Source of the DNA: Liopterus haemorrhoidalis
Lineage: Eukaryota > Arthropoda > Insecta > Coleoptera > Dytiscidae
DNA length: 64,000 nt
Direction: 5' to 3'
Assembly (NCBI GenBank): GCA_963971575.1
Contig: OZ020624.1
Span: 10,068,625 to 10,132,624, forward strand
Shown: positions 10,411-22,094 of the stretch, one piece after another
Numbering within the stretch: position 1 is the stretch's first letter
Layout of the letters: the number at the start of each line of letters is the position of its first letter
Position numbers and translations under genes: made by a program
Notes under the pieces: generated by a model
Told to the model about the DNA's origin: nothing
What the model saw: the letters and a program-made list of their open reading frames with translations, nothing else
Databases searched by the model: none

Positions 10411-11630
10411 TTTGTTAATATCCTCTGTATTTGAATTATTTTTAATAAATAAAATGCAAAATTAACATTTTTGTTTCAATAACTGCCTACCTGATAAATT
10501 CTTTCTGGGTTTATTTTACTTTAATATGTAATACTTAATACGAAAATTCTTTGAAATATGTACAAAACCGTGTTTTTTAACAGACAAATATTTCTAGTTA
10601 GGCGACAAAACTAAAGGGATGATATTGGCACACGAAGGGGTAGTAAAACATATAAAACACACCCTTACAACTTTCATTCCCTAATTTCAACCCTTAAAAT
10701 ATATTTGCTGATAATAAATTTTTGTCCATCGACGGTATACGGCCAATGAATAAGGGTCGTTTTGGGGAATAGTGACTTTTATTTATTTAATATCTCGAAA
10801 ACTATAAGGGTTGCAGGGTTCCCATAGTGGTTGTAGGGTACCTATATCCTTCTGTATCTATGTACCCAAAACTAACCCTCTAACTCATAAGGGTTGTGAG
10901 ATATAAAATCTACTTTATAACAACCCAATCTTAAGAAATAGAGGAATGAACTTTTAATAGCATATACTCAGTGATGGGATTCACTTTAAGGTTATTTTCA
11001 CTTATCACTTGATACCAGTAGAGTACGATCATCTTTACTTCATCACAGGGTACCATAAATTACGTCACCAATTCTGCGCAAGAAAACAGCTGAACACATT
11101 GACGTACATTAGGGTTTTAAACAATTGTTGTAGAAACCAAATACACAAAATCATGTATTTCAAATACATTTTCACTCATTTTAGTACACGGTATACCTTG
11201 AAACGTACGAGAAATAAATAATAATAACGGAAATAAACAAACAACGTCGCATAATACGGGTAGTTAAACACAAATCAAAGTAAGTGACGCCACTGTAATG
11301 TGTTAAACTAGCTGTTGGTAATATAATAGACGAAATTTGGTTTCTGCGTAAGGGACTGGTAATATTCGCCTGTGATAAGGTTAACTTGAACGTACTCTAA
11401 AAACAATTTAAAACTCATTTTAAAATAATATAAAATAACATAAAACTTAACAAAACGTAACAATATAACAATATAATAACAACTAAACTATAGTAAAATG
11501 CAAAAATATATTTTGATCCCATATAACTCAAAGTAAAAAGCCCGATAGAATGTCTATTTCTGTAGTTGCTTAAAATCCCACCAGATGTCATATCACTTAA
11601 CAATTTTTCCCTATACTTAGGGCCCTTATA
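10411..11630. other. Non-coding, nothing identified
   Basis: AT-rich sequence without a supported gene. Around 10740-10930 there are several copies of short phrases (tataagggttg, catagtggttgtagggt) that give a mild internal repetition. No inverted ends or tail found. The short frames at 11009-11221 and 11415-11675 show no domain and are treated as chance. Confidence 0.4.
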
Positions 11631-12228
11631 CCCTTTGCACACTAGAACTTTAAGACGAGTGAACTTAAAGATCACCGATGTTTAACATCGGTTTGCTTTC
11701 ACACTTGATGTTTAGATCTCCGGTACTGTCATCAGCTACAGTAATTTTGTCCTTAAGTTACCGTCATGAAATTACCAGTTTTGAACTGTCTGCGCAGACG
11801 CACATTTTGAATTATTATAAACAAATAAGGATATTTCATTTCATTCTACAATAAAGACACTACAATAAAGAATATATTACACCTGTATTAACATGTAAGT
11901 CGATACATTTTATCTCAATTATTGTAGCTCTGTATTTTATTAAACACATTATTAAAATAAATAATTTTATTATAACAATAAGTATAAACTTCTTATAACG
12001 TCGATATAATACAGTATTCTTGTTTATGATAATATAAAATGTTGACAGCACAAATTCAAGGAGTATTTTTTTATAATAGAAATTAAGTTGGCAATGCGGG
12101 CGAAGTTTAAGACGCAGATCTCTGTCTTAAACATCGCTTGTGTTTAAACGAGGCCGTACGGTTTCACATTAGCGTCTAAAGATACATTCACTTTAACATC
12201 CGATCTTAAAGATCTAGTGTGAAAAGGG
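11631..12228. mobile_element. MITE with CCCTTT...AAAGGG inverted ends
   Basis: The left end CCCTTTGCACACTAGA is mirrored at the right end by tctagtgtgaaaaggg, and the inverted similarity continues inward (CTTTAAGA against TCTTAAAG; gatgtttaacatcgg against ttaacatccgatc). Length is about 598 bp with no coding capacity. CCC...GGG ends recall piggyBac, but the flanks (ttata and tattt) are not TTAA, so the superfamily is left open. Confidence 0.6.
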
Positions 12229-12886
12229 TATTTATGGAGGGACGTACATTATCGTTATGCCCTAACCCTAACCGTTCCTAAGATAATCCTTAAATACCCT
12301 TAGCTACCTCTTTGCATTCCTAGTCTTCTGGTAGCAAATCGCCAGATTCAAATCATTTTACTCGAATCCGTGTTTCTTGTTTGGAGAACTAGAGAGTTGA
12401 CTTTACTGTATCTATGCAACCCGAAGTACATAGGAGTTAAATTGGTGGTATCATATCGAAGCTACGAAACGGGGATGTGGACTGTATTTCAAAAATCTCT
12501 TTTATGGAGGATTGTTTTTTTTTATTAGAGACTACTGACAGGAACCAGGGATCTATCTCCAATTTTTCTGCTTTTTTCTCAGATTTTTTAAATATTTTAT
12601 TCATACTTATCTTATTTCAGCCTTTTTCAGTGTCCTGAAACATTAAAGGCCGTAACCCTGTTGGAAGAAAACACAATTTTTAGAAACACGTTTTGCCAGG
12701 GTGTTCTGAAATATTAATGGGTGTAGGTTCTAGGAAGAATACACAATATATTTTTTATATTTTTATTAATAATTAATGTGTATTATACAAATATACATGT
12801 CATAAAATGGGATACAATTTACACATATATATATACATAAATAATAATACGAATATTTGGGGTAACATTTTGTAAATTGATTTTTT
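12229..12886. other. Non-coding, nothing identified
   Basis: No gene. It contains two loosely similar phrases (gaagaaaacacaatttt and gaagaatacacaatata), the pair gtcctgaaacattaa and gttctgaaatattaa, and a short TA run at about 12823-12834. Probably decayed repeat DNA. Confidence 0.4.
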
Positions 12887-12933
12887 AGGGTTTTGTAGGT
12901 ATGACCAAAAAACCCTTATACCGTCATTTTGTC

Positions 12934-12973
<40 letters not shown>

Positions 12974-12981
12974 GTCTGTCG

Positions 12982-13015
<34 letters not shown>

Positions 13016-14080
13016 TCGGTAAAAATTGTAGCCAAACGGCTAAACCTAGAGAGTTGAAAATTGGCATGCTTGTACAACTTTTTGACCCGCACATAGGAAA
13101 AATACTAAAACATCTAAAAAACATATCCCCCTAAAAATATAAACAAATATGGGCTCATCGAAAAAAAAAATATTTTTTTAAAATTCTGAGTAGGGTATCA
13201 AATTAAAGCCCTTAGTACGTGGATTAACGATCAAAATTTAATTTTTGCAAAATAAATTATTTTGAGGCGATTTTTGCCAAAATTGTGCAAAAACATTTTT
13301 GTCCCACACCCTGTAGTCCAGATGGTTTAAACTAAAAATGTGAAAAAATTCTAAGTAATGTATAATGGTGTGAACCGGAATAGTACAACAGGAATTTTTG
13401 ATCAGATTATGTTTTCGGAAAATAACGCATTTTTTGTGTTTTTTGGTTGACGATGCATACATGTTATACTCTTATAACACACTAAGTTGATAAGCGTTTG
13501 GTGGTCTAGTGGCTCAGTTGCTCGACAACCACACAGGATCGTTATTCACTACACAGGTTCGTTCCTGGCTTGTGGAGTCAATTTTATTTTTTGTTTTTTT
13601 TTTCATATTTATTATGTTTAAATTAATTTGTTAAAATTATAGTTATATTTTAGCACATTTTGAATTTAATTTTCAAGAGCGTAAATTTAATAACCAATTG
13701 GAATTATATTTTCATTCTGTGTCATTTATACGAAGCCAGAGGGGCGGAGCGTATGATTTAAGACAACCAATGAAAGCCATAGGCCCAATTTTCAAAATCT
13801 TAATGAACCTTGTTATATAAAACAAATACTGCACTTATTTAGAAACCTAAATAATGATATTAGGTATTCGAATTAAAATTAACAAAAAAATATTTTAACA
13901 TAAAATTTGTTTTTAAAGCTCTGAGATTAACAGACGATAAATTATTTTAAAAAGATCGTTCATTTTGCCGTGGTTACTACAAAGCCAAATTTGTCCTACA
14001 CACTCAGCATGCCGCCTTCACTTATTATATACCTGCGAAACCCTGCAATGTGTGAAAATTGACACTTCACATCAATTTTT
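12887..14080 (+). mobile_element. Helentron/HINE-like element, copy 1 (subfamily A)
   Basis: It begins AGGGTTTTGTAGGTAT, directly forming a hairpin with AAAAACCCT 13 nt later, then has a (GTCT)n microsatellite (about 12930-13014). It ends with the inverse of the start (ATACCTGCGAAACCCT at 14029-14044) and a terminal palindrome-like tgtgtgaaaattgacac plus acttcacatcaattttt. Sub-terminal inverted repeats, a GTCT microsatellite and a 3' stem-loop together are the hallmark of DINE-1/HINE non-autonomous Helentrons. No protein is encoded; the frames at 12901-13134 are translations of the microsatellite. In this copy one arm of the 3' palindrome is mutated (gacac for cacac). Copy 2 at 29251 is the nearest relative. 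Confidence 0.75.
13492..13580 (+). repeat. tRNA-like cassette inside HINE copy 1
   Basis: TGGTCTAGTGG (A-box-like) is followed about 50 nt later by CAGGTTCGTTCCTGG, a 5-bp stem around a GTTCG-type loop resembling a T-arm/B-box. The rest does not fold into a complete cloverleaf. The same cassette is present in copy 2 at 29839-29928, while copies 3-5 carry a different tRNA-like cassette at the same place. Confidence 0.5.
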
Positions 14081-14469
14081 TGAAATAATGTTAATTTCAG
14101 CACATTTTTTTAATTTTTGGCTAATATTATGTTTATGCGATATTTTGGGAAACTAGAACCAAAACTACACCCCCTTTTCATGTATATCTTAAAAATACAT
14201 TTTCTCTAAAACTAAAAGAGACAACAAAAATCTCTTAGGCCCAGTTGCACAGTAACCCCTTAAGTTTTTATTTAGGTTTAAGTTTTAGCTTATGGTTTAG
14301 TTGTTGCACAGTTTCAGTTTTTGGTTTAAACTTAAGCTTAAACAGGAAAATACTTAAGCGGTAGATTTGTTTAGTTTAAGCCAAAATAAACTGTCAAATA
14401 GGACAGGTTATGTGTCATATTAAAATTGATCAGATTAATTTGATTGAATGAAAATGTTATATATTAATA

Positions 14470-15117
14470 TATTTATACATTTTCGCCGTATACCCGTCTA
14501 CAGGCACCGATATGATTATATTAAGCAATGGGATGATGAAAAATTTTACAATAACTTTCGAGTAAATAGTAATATTAAATCAAAAATGTTGTAATTTAAT
14601 ATTATATCATATTAAACATTTAATTTGGCCAATGGTCTATAGTTACCAAGGCCAAAGAAAGAAGAAAAAACATTTAATAAACCATCCTACTAATAGGAAA
14701 GTTAGTGACTTGGTACACAAATACCTAATATTTTATAAAATAATATTTACAGGAACCACGCATTCACTTCAATACAAATCCTACGATATTATATTATAGG
14801 AAGTATGTTAATGGTAAGGGATTTAATTGGTTGTCATAAATCTACAGCTTCAAAGGATATAAGAAAAATATCGCAATTTGTACCTTGCGTCATCGATATA
14901 TTAAAATGCCCAATATTCAAATGTAACAGTGTAATGTACGCCAAGACTTCCGAACGGTTTTCTCGAGTTCTAGGAGCAATAGATTGAGCAATCTTAATCC
15001 AGATCTAGAAACAGGTGTTAATTTTATAAACGATGTACCTAACAGAGTAATAAATCAAAACAGAAGATATAATGACAACATTCGAGTTAGGAACAATAAT
15101 AAATGTTTATTTTTCTA
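14470..15117 (+). pseudogene. Decayed PIF/Harbinger (HARBI1-like) transposase
   Basis: Translation of 14470-14575 gives HFRRIPVYRHRYDYIKQWD followed by DEKFYNNFRVNSN, the N-terminal pattern of HARBI1-type transposases. At 14805-14890 MVRDLIGCHKSTASKDIRKI is the helix-turn-helix segment. 15010-15113 gives a C-terminal-like tail (PNRVINQNRRYNDNIRVRNN). The DDE catalytic core between the two is missing, so this is an internally deleted, non-functional copy. It lies immediately inside the left GGCCCAGTTGCACAG terminus. Confidence 0.6.
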
Positions 15118-15376
15118 ATTTATAATGTATAAATAATAAAATTGTTTATAAATGTAAATATCTTGTCTATAAACTGCCCGTAAATTAAAATTTATTAATT
15201 CTAACTCTATCTGAGCATTCTGCCACTGAACCACCCCCAGAACACAATATATTAAGAACGGACACTGGCAGCAAAAAAAATTAGTACGTTCCCTCTAGGA
15301 ATGTACCAATGAACTAAACAACAACAACCGCCAAATTTAAATTTTACTTTTACGTTCATAATTACCATTATTATTG

Positions 15377-15679
15377 TATAAGCCGTTCACTTTTGTAAAA
15401 ACAAACTAAATCTGGTTATTTTGGTTACTTTTATAGTGTGTTACTGACTTTAAATGTCAATTAAAAATATTCCTTGCGCTGTAAAACCGACTTTAGGTTG
15501 ATAAGGTTATGATCATTATAATTAAGATATCATTTTTCATTATGACATATGTCAAATGGATCGACATTTTAAAAAAGTGACATTTTATAATACCAACATG
15601 ACATACAGCTACAAGGTGCAAACATTTGAAAACAAAATTCCCTCTTAGTTTGTTCTTACAAAAGTGAACAGCTTATATA
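15377..15679. mobile_element. MITE family 1, copy a
   Basis: The inverted ends are TAAGCCGTTCACTTTTGT and acaaaagtgaacagctta, continuing inward to aaacaaact / agtttgttctt. It is about 300 bp, non-coding. A second copy in opposite orientation lies at 47523-47824 inside the foldback element, sharing the interior (tgacatacagct, aaagtcggtt-type phrases). Confidence 0.8.
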
Positions 15680-15730
15680 TTTTATTATTTATATTATCAA
15701 AAGTTTTACAATTAACAAAGAAATACATAT

Positions 15731-16130
15731 AAAGTCTGTTCCAAATGGTTAGGCGGAACTAGATTTTGCAGTCTAGTTACTTTCATCGTTTAAATCGTGC
15801 TTTTCGGCCGTTTTGTTTAAGCTTTGTAAATCATACTTACAATAAACATTTTTTTGTTAAGGTTAATATCATTTTAATGTCATTTTCTTTATATTTTGAT
15901 TTTTTCTGTCTTTCTTAATACAAATTTCCCATTTATTTATTTATTTTTTTATTAAAATATGTAAAAAAATAATTTATAGTCATTCGTTTCCATGGTTTCA
16001 TTGTTGGAATTTTAAATTTTGACATTCCAACGTAAAAAATGAAATTACCCAAGCAAGGTCCCTTCTCGTGACAACCTAAAAGAACGAAATTCCCATTTAG
16101 TTCCGCCTAACCGTTTGAAACAGACTGTAT
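15731..16130. mobile_element. MITE family 2, copy a
   Basis: Inverted ends AGTCTGTTCCAAATGGTTAG and taaccgtttgaaacagact. About 395 bp. The interior (ggccgttttgtttaagctttg, ccatggtttcattgttgg, cccttctcgtgacaacct) is shared with copy b, which starts only 17 bp downstream in the same orientation. This copy lacks the insertion seen in copy b and so serves as its empty-site reference. Confidence 0.85.
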
Positions 16131-16145
16131 ATTTAATAATCCATA

Positions 16146-16711
16146 TACAGTCTGTTCCAAACGGTTAAGCGGAACTAGATTTTGCAATCTAGTTACTTTC
16201 ATCGTTTAAATCGTGCCTTTCGGCCGTTTTGTTTAAGCTTTGTAAATCATACTTACAATAAACATTTTTTGGTTAAGGTTAATATAATCCGTCTCAATTT
16301 GTAATACGAAACTAGATCTGGTTACTTTGGTGACTGTTGTGGTGTAAACAGACTTTGACGTATCCGTGTGAACCAATACTATGATAATATTATAAATGTA
16401 TTGTCAATATACAACATAAAAAATGAACTTTCCCTGTTAGTTACGTATTACAAAATGAGACAGATAATATCATTTTAAAATGTCATTTTCTTTATTTTTT
16501 TTTTGTTATTATTTTTTTGTCATTAAAATATAAAAAAAAAATATTTAATTTTGACATATGCGATTCGTCTCCATGGTTTCATTGTTGGAATTTTAAATTT
16601 TGACATCCCAACGTGAAAAATGAAATAACCCAAGCAAGGTCCCTTCTCGTGACAACCTAAAAGAACTAAATTCCCATTTAGTTCCGCTTAACCGTTTGGA
16701 GCAGACTGTAT
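16146..16711. mobile_element. MITE family 2, copy b, carrying a nested MITE
   Basis: Ends TACAGTCTGTTCCAAACGG and ccgtttggagcagactgta, flanked by TA. It differs from copy a mainly by a 180-bp nested element at 16288-16470; copy a reads straight through at ttaatatcatttt, and copy b repeats aatat on both sides of the insert. Confidence 0.85.
16288..16470. mobile_element. MITE family 3, short copy nested in MITE 2b
   Basis: Ends TCCGTCTCAATTTGTAATAC and gtattacaaaatgagacaga. About 180 bp, non-coding. The same ends, separated by about 10 kb, occur at 17344-17370 and 27636-27659. Confidence 0.8.
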
Positions 16712-16759
16712 AAATAAGGAATTTAAATAAATAAATCTAAATAAAAGGTGTATAATCTG

Positions 16760-17341
16760 CAGTGATGGGCGTTTACACGTAAACTTTAATTGTTTACGTT
16801 TACGTGTAAACTTATGTAAACAATTCGTAAACTTGTCAACAATGTAAACAATGTAAACTTTGTAAACTGTCAAATAATGAGGTTAGTTTTAGATATTTAA
16901 TGGGAATAATAGAGAGTTAATAAACAAGTATATTCAGTTCAAAACAATAAATTTATTAAAAAAATAGTGGGACGAAACCGAAGGGATAGTTCTGAAGAAC
17001 TAGGTTTGTTTTAATTAAAGAAAATGAAAGAAAATATAGGGCGTTATTTACTAATTTGTATGTAACGCCTGTATAATGATGCAAATTCGATTTTTATTAA
17101 TATGTATATTGGCTTATCCTAATTTTATATACTTACTTTTTCATTTAAAATCATTTCATTAAAATTCTATTATTTATAAAAATGTATTGATAATGAGGTT
17201 CTGTAATTCAAAACAAGTGCGCATGTCTAAATCATTGTTTACATTGCTTACGTTGTTTACAAGAGTTTTTGTGTTTACATCAATTGTTTACGCGTCAACA
17301 ATGAGGTAACTTACATCATGTAACTTACGCGCCCATCACTG
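16760..17341. mobile_element. hAT-type MITE with 8-bp target duplication
   Basis: Ends CAGTGATGGGCG and cgcgcccatcactg, flanked by exact ATAATCTG duplications (16752-16759 and 17342-17349). The 8-bp duplication and CAGTGATGGGC ends are characteristic of hAT. The 582-bp interior has many tgtaaac/gtttaca phrases and no transposase. It landed in the first bases of a MITE 3 terminus, so it is younger than that element. Confidence 0.9.
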
Positions 17342-17895
17342 ATAATCTGTCTCAATTTGTAATACGAAACTAGATTAGGTTACTTTAGTGATTGTTGTGG
17401 TGTAAATAGACTTTTGTAGAATCATGTGAACTTGTAAATCTGGCTTTTAAAAGTATGGTTAAGTTTCATCATATTGAGGTTATTAATACTAAATTGACAT
17501 GTCAAAATTATGATTGACATGTCAAATATTTTGAATGTATATATTAATATTTATTTCATCAAACTTTCGATTATTACTCGTATAATAGTAAAAAAATATT
17601 ACGATTATCAATGAAATATCGTGATAAAATATAAAAAACAAAAATACATATTATATAATAATAATTTTATTGTGCTGTCCTTAAAATCTCATTCTTGTTT
17701 TGCAAAATTTAATAACATATTTAAACAAAAATATTCATTTTTTGAATGTAAATCCCAAAATTTTCTCTGCAAATCTTTCCGAAACATGTAGTCTGTGGTT
17801 CTATCTGTTTTCTTATTATTACCTCTTCCCATGTTCATCGGTCTTAAATTTTCTGCACCTTCATTTAAAATTTTTCTTACTTCTCCTTCAGAAAT

Positions 17896-20830
17896 CTAAA
17901 GAAATTGAAATATAAATCCATTCTTGTAAAAGAAATCTATGTGTACACGAAAGAATTTTTTTTGAACTTTTGGCCACTCGACTAATGGATTAGTCTGAAT
18001 TAAATTTTGGTTTTCCTGGCAAATCATACAGTTTCCAATAAATTTTTCAATTGCCTCGTTCATATTTGGCCACCAACAGTAAGACCTCATTAACGCTTTT
18101 GTTCTAACTATACCTATGTGTTCTTCATGAAATAGTTTTAATACTTCAAGTTGTAAAGTTTTTGGAACAACGACTCTTGAACCAATTAATAAACAATTTC
18201 GTTCTACTGATAATTCATTACGTCTTTTAAAATATTGTTTTAAATTTTCATCTATTACATTTACTCTTTCCCAACCTGAACGCGTATATTCTATAACTTT
18301 GGACAACGTTATATCTTTATTAGATGCATTTACGATATCTGATGCATTTAATGGCATACAATTTATTAAGTTAAATGAAAATAAAAAATCGGTAATTCCT
18401 GTTTCTTCATTATTAGGTAAACGTGATAACCCGTCTGCGTTACCTATAGATTTACCTTTTTTATAATTTATTTTATATGTATAACCTGATAGCATGATTG
18501 CCCATCGCGTTATCCTTGCGGACGCGGTTATTGGTAGACCGAAAATTATCGCTAAGGCCTCCCTTTCTAAATTTGAATATTTTTGTTCAGCTGGCGATAA
18601 GGTACTTGACGCAAACATTACTGGTTTTTCTACTCCGTTAATTACATGACTTAACACAGAACCTACACCATAATTACTGGCATCACAAGTTATAGTGTTG
18701 GGTTGTTTGGGGTCGTAACATGTGAGAACTTTCTCAGATGTTAAAATTTTTTTACTTTCTTCGAATGCCTTTGTACATTCTTGTGTCCAACTTTTTTTTA
18801 AATCTATATTACTTTTACATAAATTATATAACGGTTTTAATTTTGATGATAACATAGGTATAAATTTACCGTAATAATTAAGCAATCCCAAATATGATTT
18901 AAGTTGCGTTAAATCTTCAGGTACTGCCGCCATTTTAATACATTCAATCTTTTCTTGGGTTGGATGAATTCCGTTTTGATCAATGATATGACCCAGAAAT
19001 TCTACACTTTTCTTACAAAATTTACATTTTTTTTCATTGACTTTAATGTTATACTTGCTTAAAACTTTAAATAAATCTATTACTTTTTGACAACAACCTT
19101 GTAACGTATCATCTGCGACTAAAATATCATCCAAATAACAGCTGGTGTTTTTTAACCCTTTAATAATAGTGCCCATAAAACTTTGAAATATACCTGGGGC
19201 TGAACTTATACCATAAGTTAACCGATTATAGCAAAATAATCCCATGTGGGTATTTATCGTTAACAATTCTTTTGAACTGTCATTTACTAAAAGTTGCTGA
19301 TACGCTCCCTTTAAATCTATTACTGAAAAATACTTTTTATTACTTAGACATGCAAAAATGTCCTCGGGTAACGGTAGACTACAATGATCCGCTTCGATCA
19401 CTTTATTAAGTGTTTTTTTAAAATCCACACAAATTCTAATATCACTAGAATTTTTTTTTGGGACTACCACTATAGGGCTAGCCCAATTGCTATGTTGAAC
19501 TTTTGACAAAACTTTAGCTTCAACTAGATTTAAAATTTCTGATTCGACTTTTTCTCTTAATGCAAATGGCATATCATATGCCCTATGAAACATCGGTTTA
19601 GCTCCCTCTTTTACATGCAAATTTACTTTAAAATGTTTAACGTAGGAATGTTTTTCCTCTTCGAAAACATCTTTAAATTGTTCTTTTATGTCTTTTACAA
19701 ATTCACTGACTGACTGACTTTCCATGACATTATTTGACTTTGACATGATAGACATATTACAGACATTAAACATATTAGACCAATTTGGTTTTAAAACATT
19801 TAACCAATTTCTGCCTAGCAAAGGTGAAAATTTACATTCAGCATCCAAAATGACAACTGGTAATACATATGATTTGTTTTGAAAATTAACTTTCACACAT
19901 ACTTCTCCTAAAATTTTGACTGCACTTCCCGTTACGACTTTTAATTTATAAGTAACAGGTTTAATTTTCAAATGACTTAAAAAACGTTTATAATCTGCTT
20001 TATGCAAGACTGTTTTACACGCGCCAGTGTCAATTTCAAAAGCTAAATCCATACCTTCAACCTTCATAGTTACTTTTACAGGTTTTACATCCTTGAAACT
20101 GTTTACATTCGCAATGTAGCCTAACTCAAAGCCTAACTTTTTGCACACCTTACTAGTATGCCATTTTTCATGACATATGTAGCACTCCCACTCTCGTGCT
20201 GGACAGGACTTCGGATTGTGGTTTCTTGTACACCTGAAACACTTTGACACACTCTTCTTACTGGCATTCTTAGTGACGTTCTTGCTCTTCTCAAATTTAT
20301 TAATGACAGGTTCCGGTCCCATGGCTTTCAACTGCGACTCTGCAGACTCCATTCCACATGCAATTTGAAACGTTGACTCAAAAGTTACTTTGCTTTCCGT
20401 TAGAAGTTTCCTTTTAATGTGTTCCGACTTGATGCCACACACCAACTTATCTCTGAGGGCATCGTTGAGAAAGGACCCAAACTCACAAAATTTTGCCAGG
20501 TTTTTCAGTCTTGCCGTGTAGGCAGTGATAGTTTCATTGTTATCTTGCTGAGAAACATTAAATTTATAACGTTCAGCTATGACAAGCCGTTTTGGAGCAT
20601 AGTGTTTAACTAAAATATCTTTGATTTGATCAAAACTCTTACTTGTTACGGGTTCTGGAGACAACAAGTCCTTAAGTACACTATAGGCCGGACCACCTAT
20701 TAATGTTAACAACAGCGGCACTTTTTTTCTGGCTTCTACCTCATTGCACAGTACGAGCTGTTCTTTCCATGTAGGTGGTTATGTTTGATTTTGATGAATC
20801 AAATGGCTCTATATTTCCTATGAGCGCCAT
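17896..20830 (-). pseudogene. Ty3/gypsy gag-pol, frameshifted and truncated in integrase
   Basis: Gag starts at the ATG at 20830 (ALIGNIEPFD), runs about 60 nt, then a one-base frame change near 20770 leads into a 941-residue frame to 17896. In order it has the capsid-like region, two zinc knuckles (CFRCTRNHNPKSC; CYICHEKWHTSKVC), a protease motif IDTGACKTVL, an RT with catalytic YLDDILVADD (near 19130), an RNase H beginning TCDASNYGVGS, and an integrase HHCC zinc finger (HEEHIG, then CMICQ). The integrase stops soon after the zinc finger, so the DDE core and 3' LTR are missing. RNase H has lost about 35 residues between AIIFG and LPITASAR. No envelope gene is visible. It is a dead LTR retrotransposon. 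Confidence 0.85.
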
Positions 20831-20929
20831 TTTTTCTCTGTTAGGTTCACCGTACGTAGCGTGAATTTTACTTGACTTTTTACAATGACTAATGCTGACC
20901 TTATGCACTTATTTTGTGAAGTTCGACTG

Positions 20930-21302
20930 ACTCGTCGCCAATATTACGTTTGTAATTGGGCTAGAGGACATTAAGTAAACACAGCAGTTTATATCAGATT
21001 TTTATTGAACTTACGACAGTACAAGACAATAGAATAACAGACTGGACGTATCCCTGACAACGACGCTTCGGTCGCCAGGATGCCGGAATGGCAGTTGTCC
21101 AAACAATATAAAAGTAGGCGAGAACACAACAATGGGTAAATTATTTTATATTTCATAACAAAAAGGACGACTTTTGCACAAATTATAAAACAAGGAAGAT
21201 AGCGGACTCCCACGTTACGGCTTTGGACAGCGATAGTTGCGACATTCGTGGTTGTAATATGAACTAGGATTAGATAGTATGCAACCCGCAGTGCACACAA
21301 AT
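20930..21302 (-). repeat. Probable 5' LTR of the gypsy-type element
   Basis: Reading the minus strand from about 21302: TGTGTGCACTGCGGGTTGC, a TATA-like tttatattg (21105 region), an AATAAA polyadenylation signal near 20997, then gtcctctagcccaattaca. Just beyond the end is attggcgacgag, which would be where a primer-binding site sits, 100 nt upstream of gag. Without a second LTR for comparison the boundaries are estimates. Confidence 0.45.
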
Positions 21303-22094
21303 ATATTTTTATATTTTAAATTGCTATGAGTCGCGCGATCATTAATTGTCTACCGAAATTGAAAAATAAAATGTAATTTTGGTAGAAAATTAAATATTGC
21401 CTTGAACCGAAAATTATGATTAATTTATTTACAACTCTCCTAATTAATTTCCTAAAATTAAAATTAATTACAATTGTTAAAAGTTAATACTTCAGTAAGC
21501 ATTAAGTTTTATTATTTTATTTGCAAGCAAGCATATGAAATAAATAAACAAGTATTATATTTATTTTTTACTTTTATATTTACTTTTATTGTACATATTA
21601 AATTTAGTCTGTGCCATTTTTTTTATTACACTGTTTATATTTCTTTTGCATTTACCATTTAAAATATTATTAATTACACTACACCATTTGAAAATAAAAA
21701 ATGTGGTGCTAATATTTAAAATTTCTTATAAAATTCATCACTGTCACAATCACAATTTACTGTCACCTATCGTTACAACATCAAAAACAATTGCCGCAAA
21801 TTGCCGATAATGAAGTGTTCTCAAAATGTTGGTTTCAAAAAAACGCTTTTAGCGCTGTCGGTGGATGGAATATAACTTAAAACCGTTTCAAGGCCGTGTA
21901 TATGACTTTCATACCCCTGGACTTTTGTTTTTCAAGTGTCACATTGACGTTCTCTTTGACATTTTGAAAAATAATTTTGCTTTTTTACTGAGTTTTATTT
22001 AATTTTAAAAGTGAAGTGAATTTCTCTTAGCTCTAGTAATAAAGAATAAGAAGAAATAAAAATAAACATTGCAGAATAGTATTAAGTGCAAGTA
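21303..22094. other. Non-coding spacer and probable 5' UTR of the I-clade element
   Basis: AT-rich, no gene. From about 21890 (aaggccgtgtatatgac) to 22094 the sequence is likely the 5' UTR of the following retroelement, but its boundary is not defined. Confidence 0.35.

Noticed and set aside
11631..12228. piggyBac element on the strength of CCCTTT ends
   Set aside because: Flanks are not TTAA, so the superfamily was left open.
12262..12275. Telomeric repeat (ccctaaccctaacc)
   Set aside because: Only about two units, no extended array; the expected insect repeat TTAGG is not seen.
12901..13134. Open frames reading CLSVCLSVCLS and RQTDRQTD repeats
   Set aside because: They are translations of the (GTCT)n microsatellite in HINE copies (also at 29239-29576), with no coding signal.
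13492..13580. A functional tRNA gene
   Set aside because: A- and B-box-like elements are present but no complete cloverleaf with acceptor stem can be drawn; same for the patches at 1171, 29839, 35815, 46545 and 61745.
17700..17895. 3' end of the gypsy integrase or an envelope gene left of 17896
   Set aside because: Reading the minus strand gives short frames without recognisable integrase core or envelope features.
20989..21300. 103-residue minus-strand frame with Cys residues
   Set aside because: It coincides with the probable LTR and shows no domain.
21474..21810. Phe/Ile-rich short frames resembling membrane proteins
   Set aside because: AT-rich DNA readily encodes Phe, Ile, Leu and Tyr; no start context, domain or neighbour supports them.
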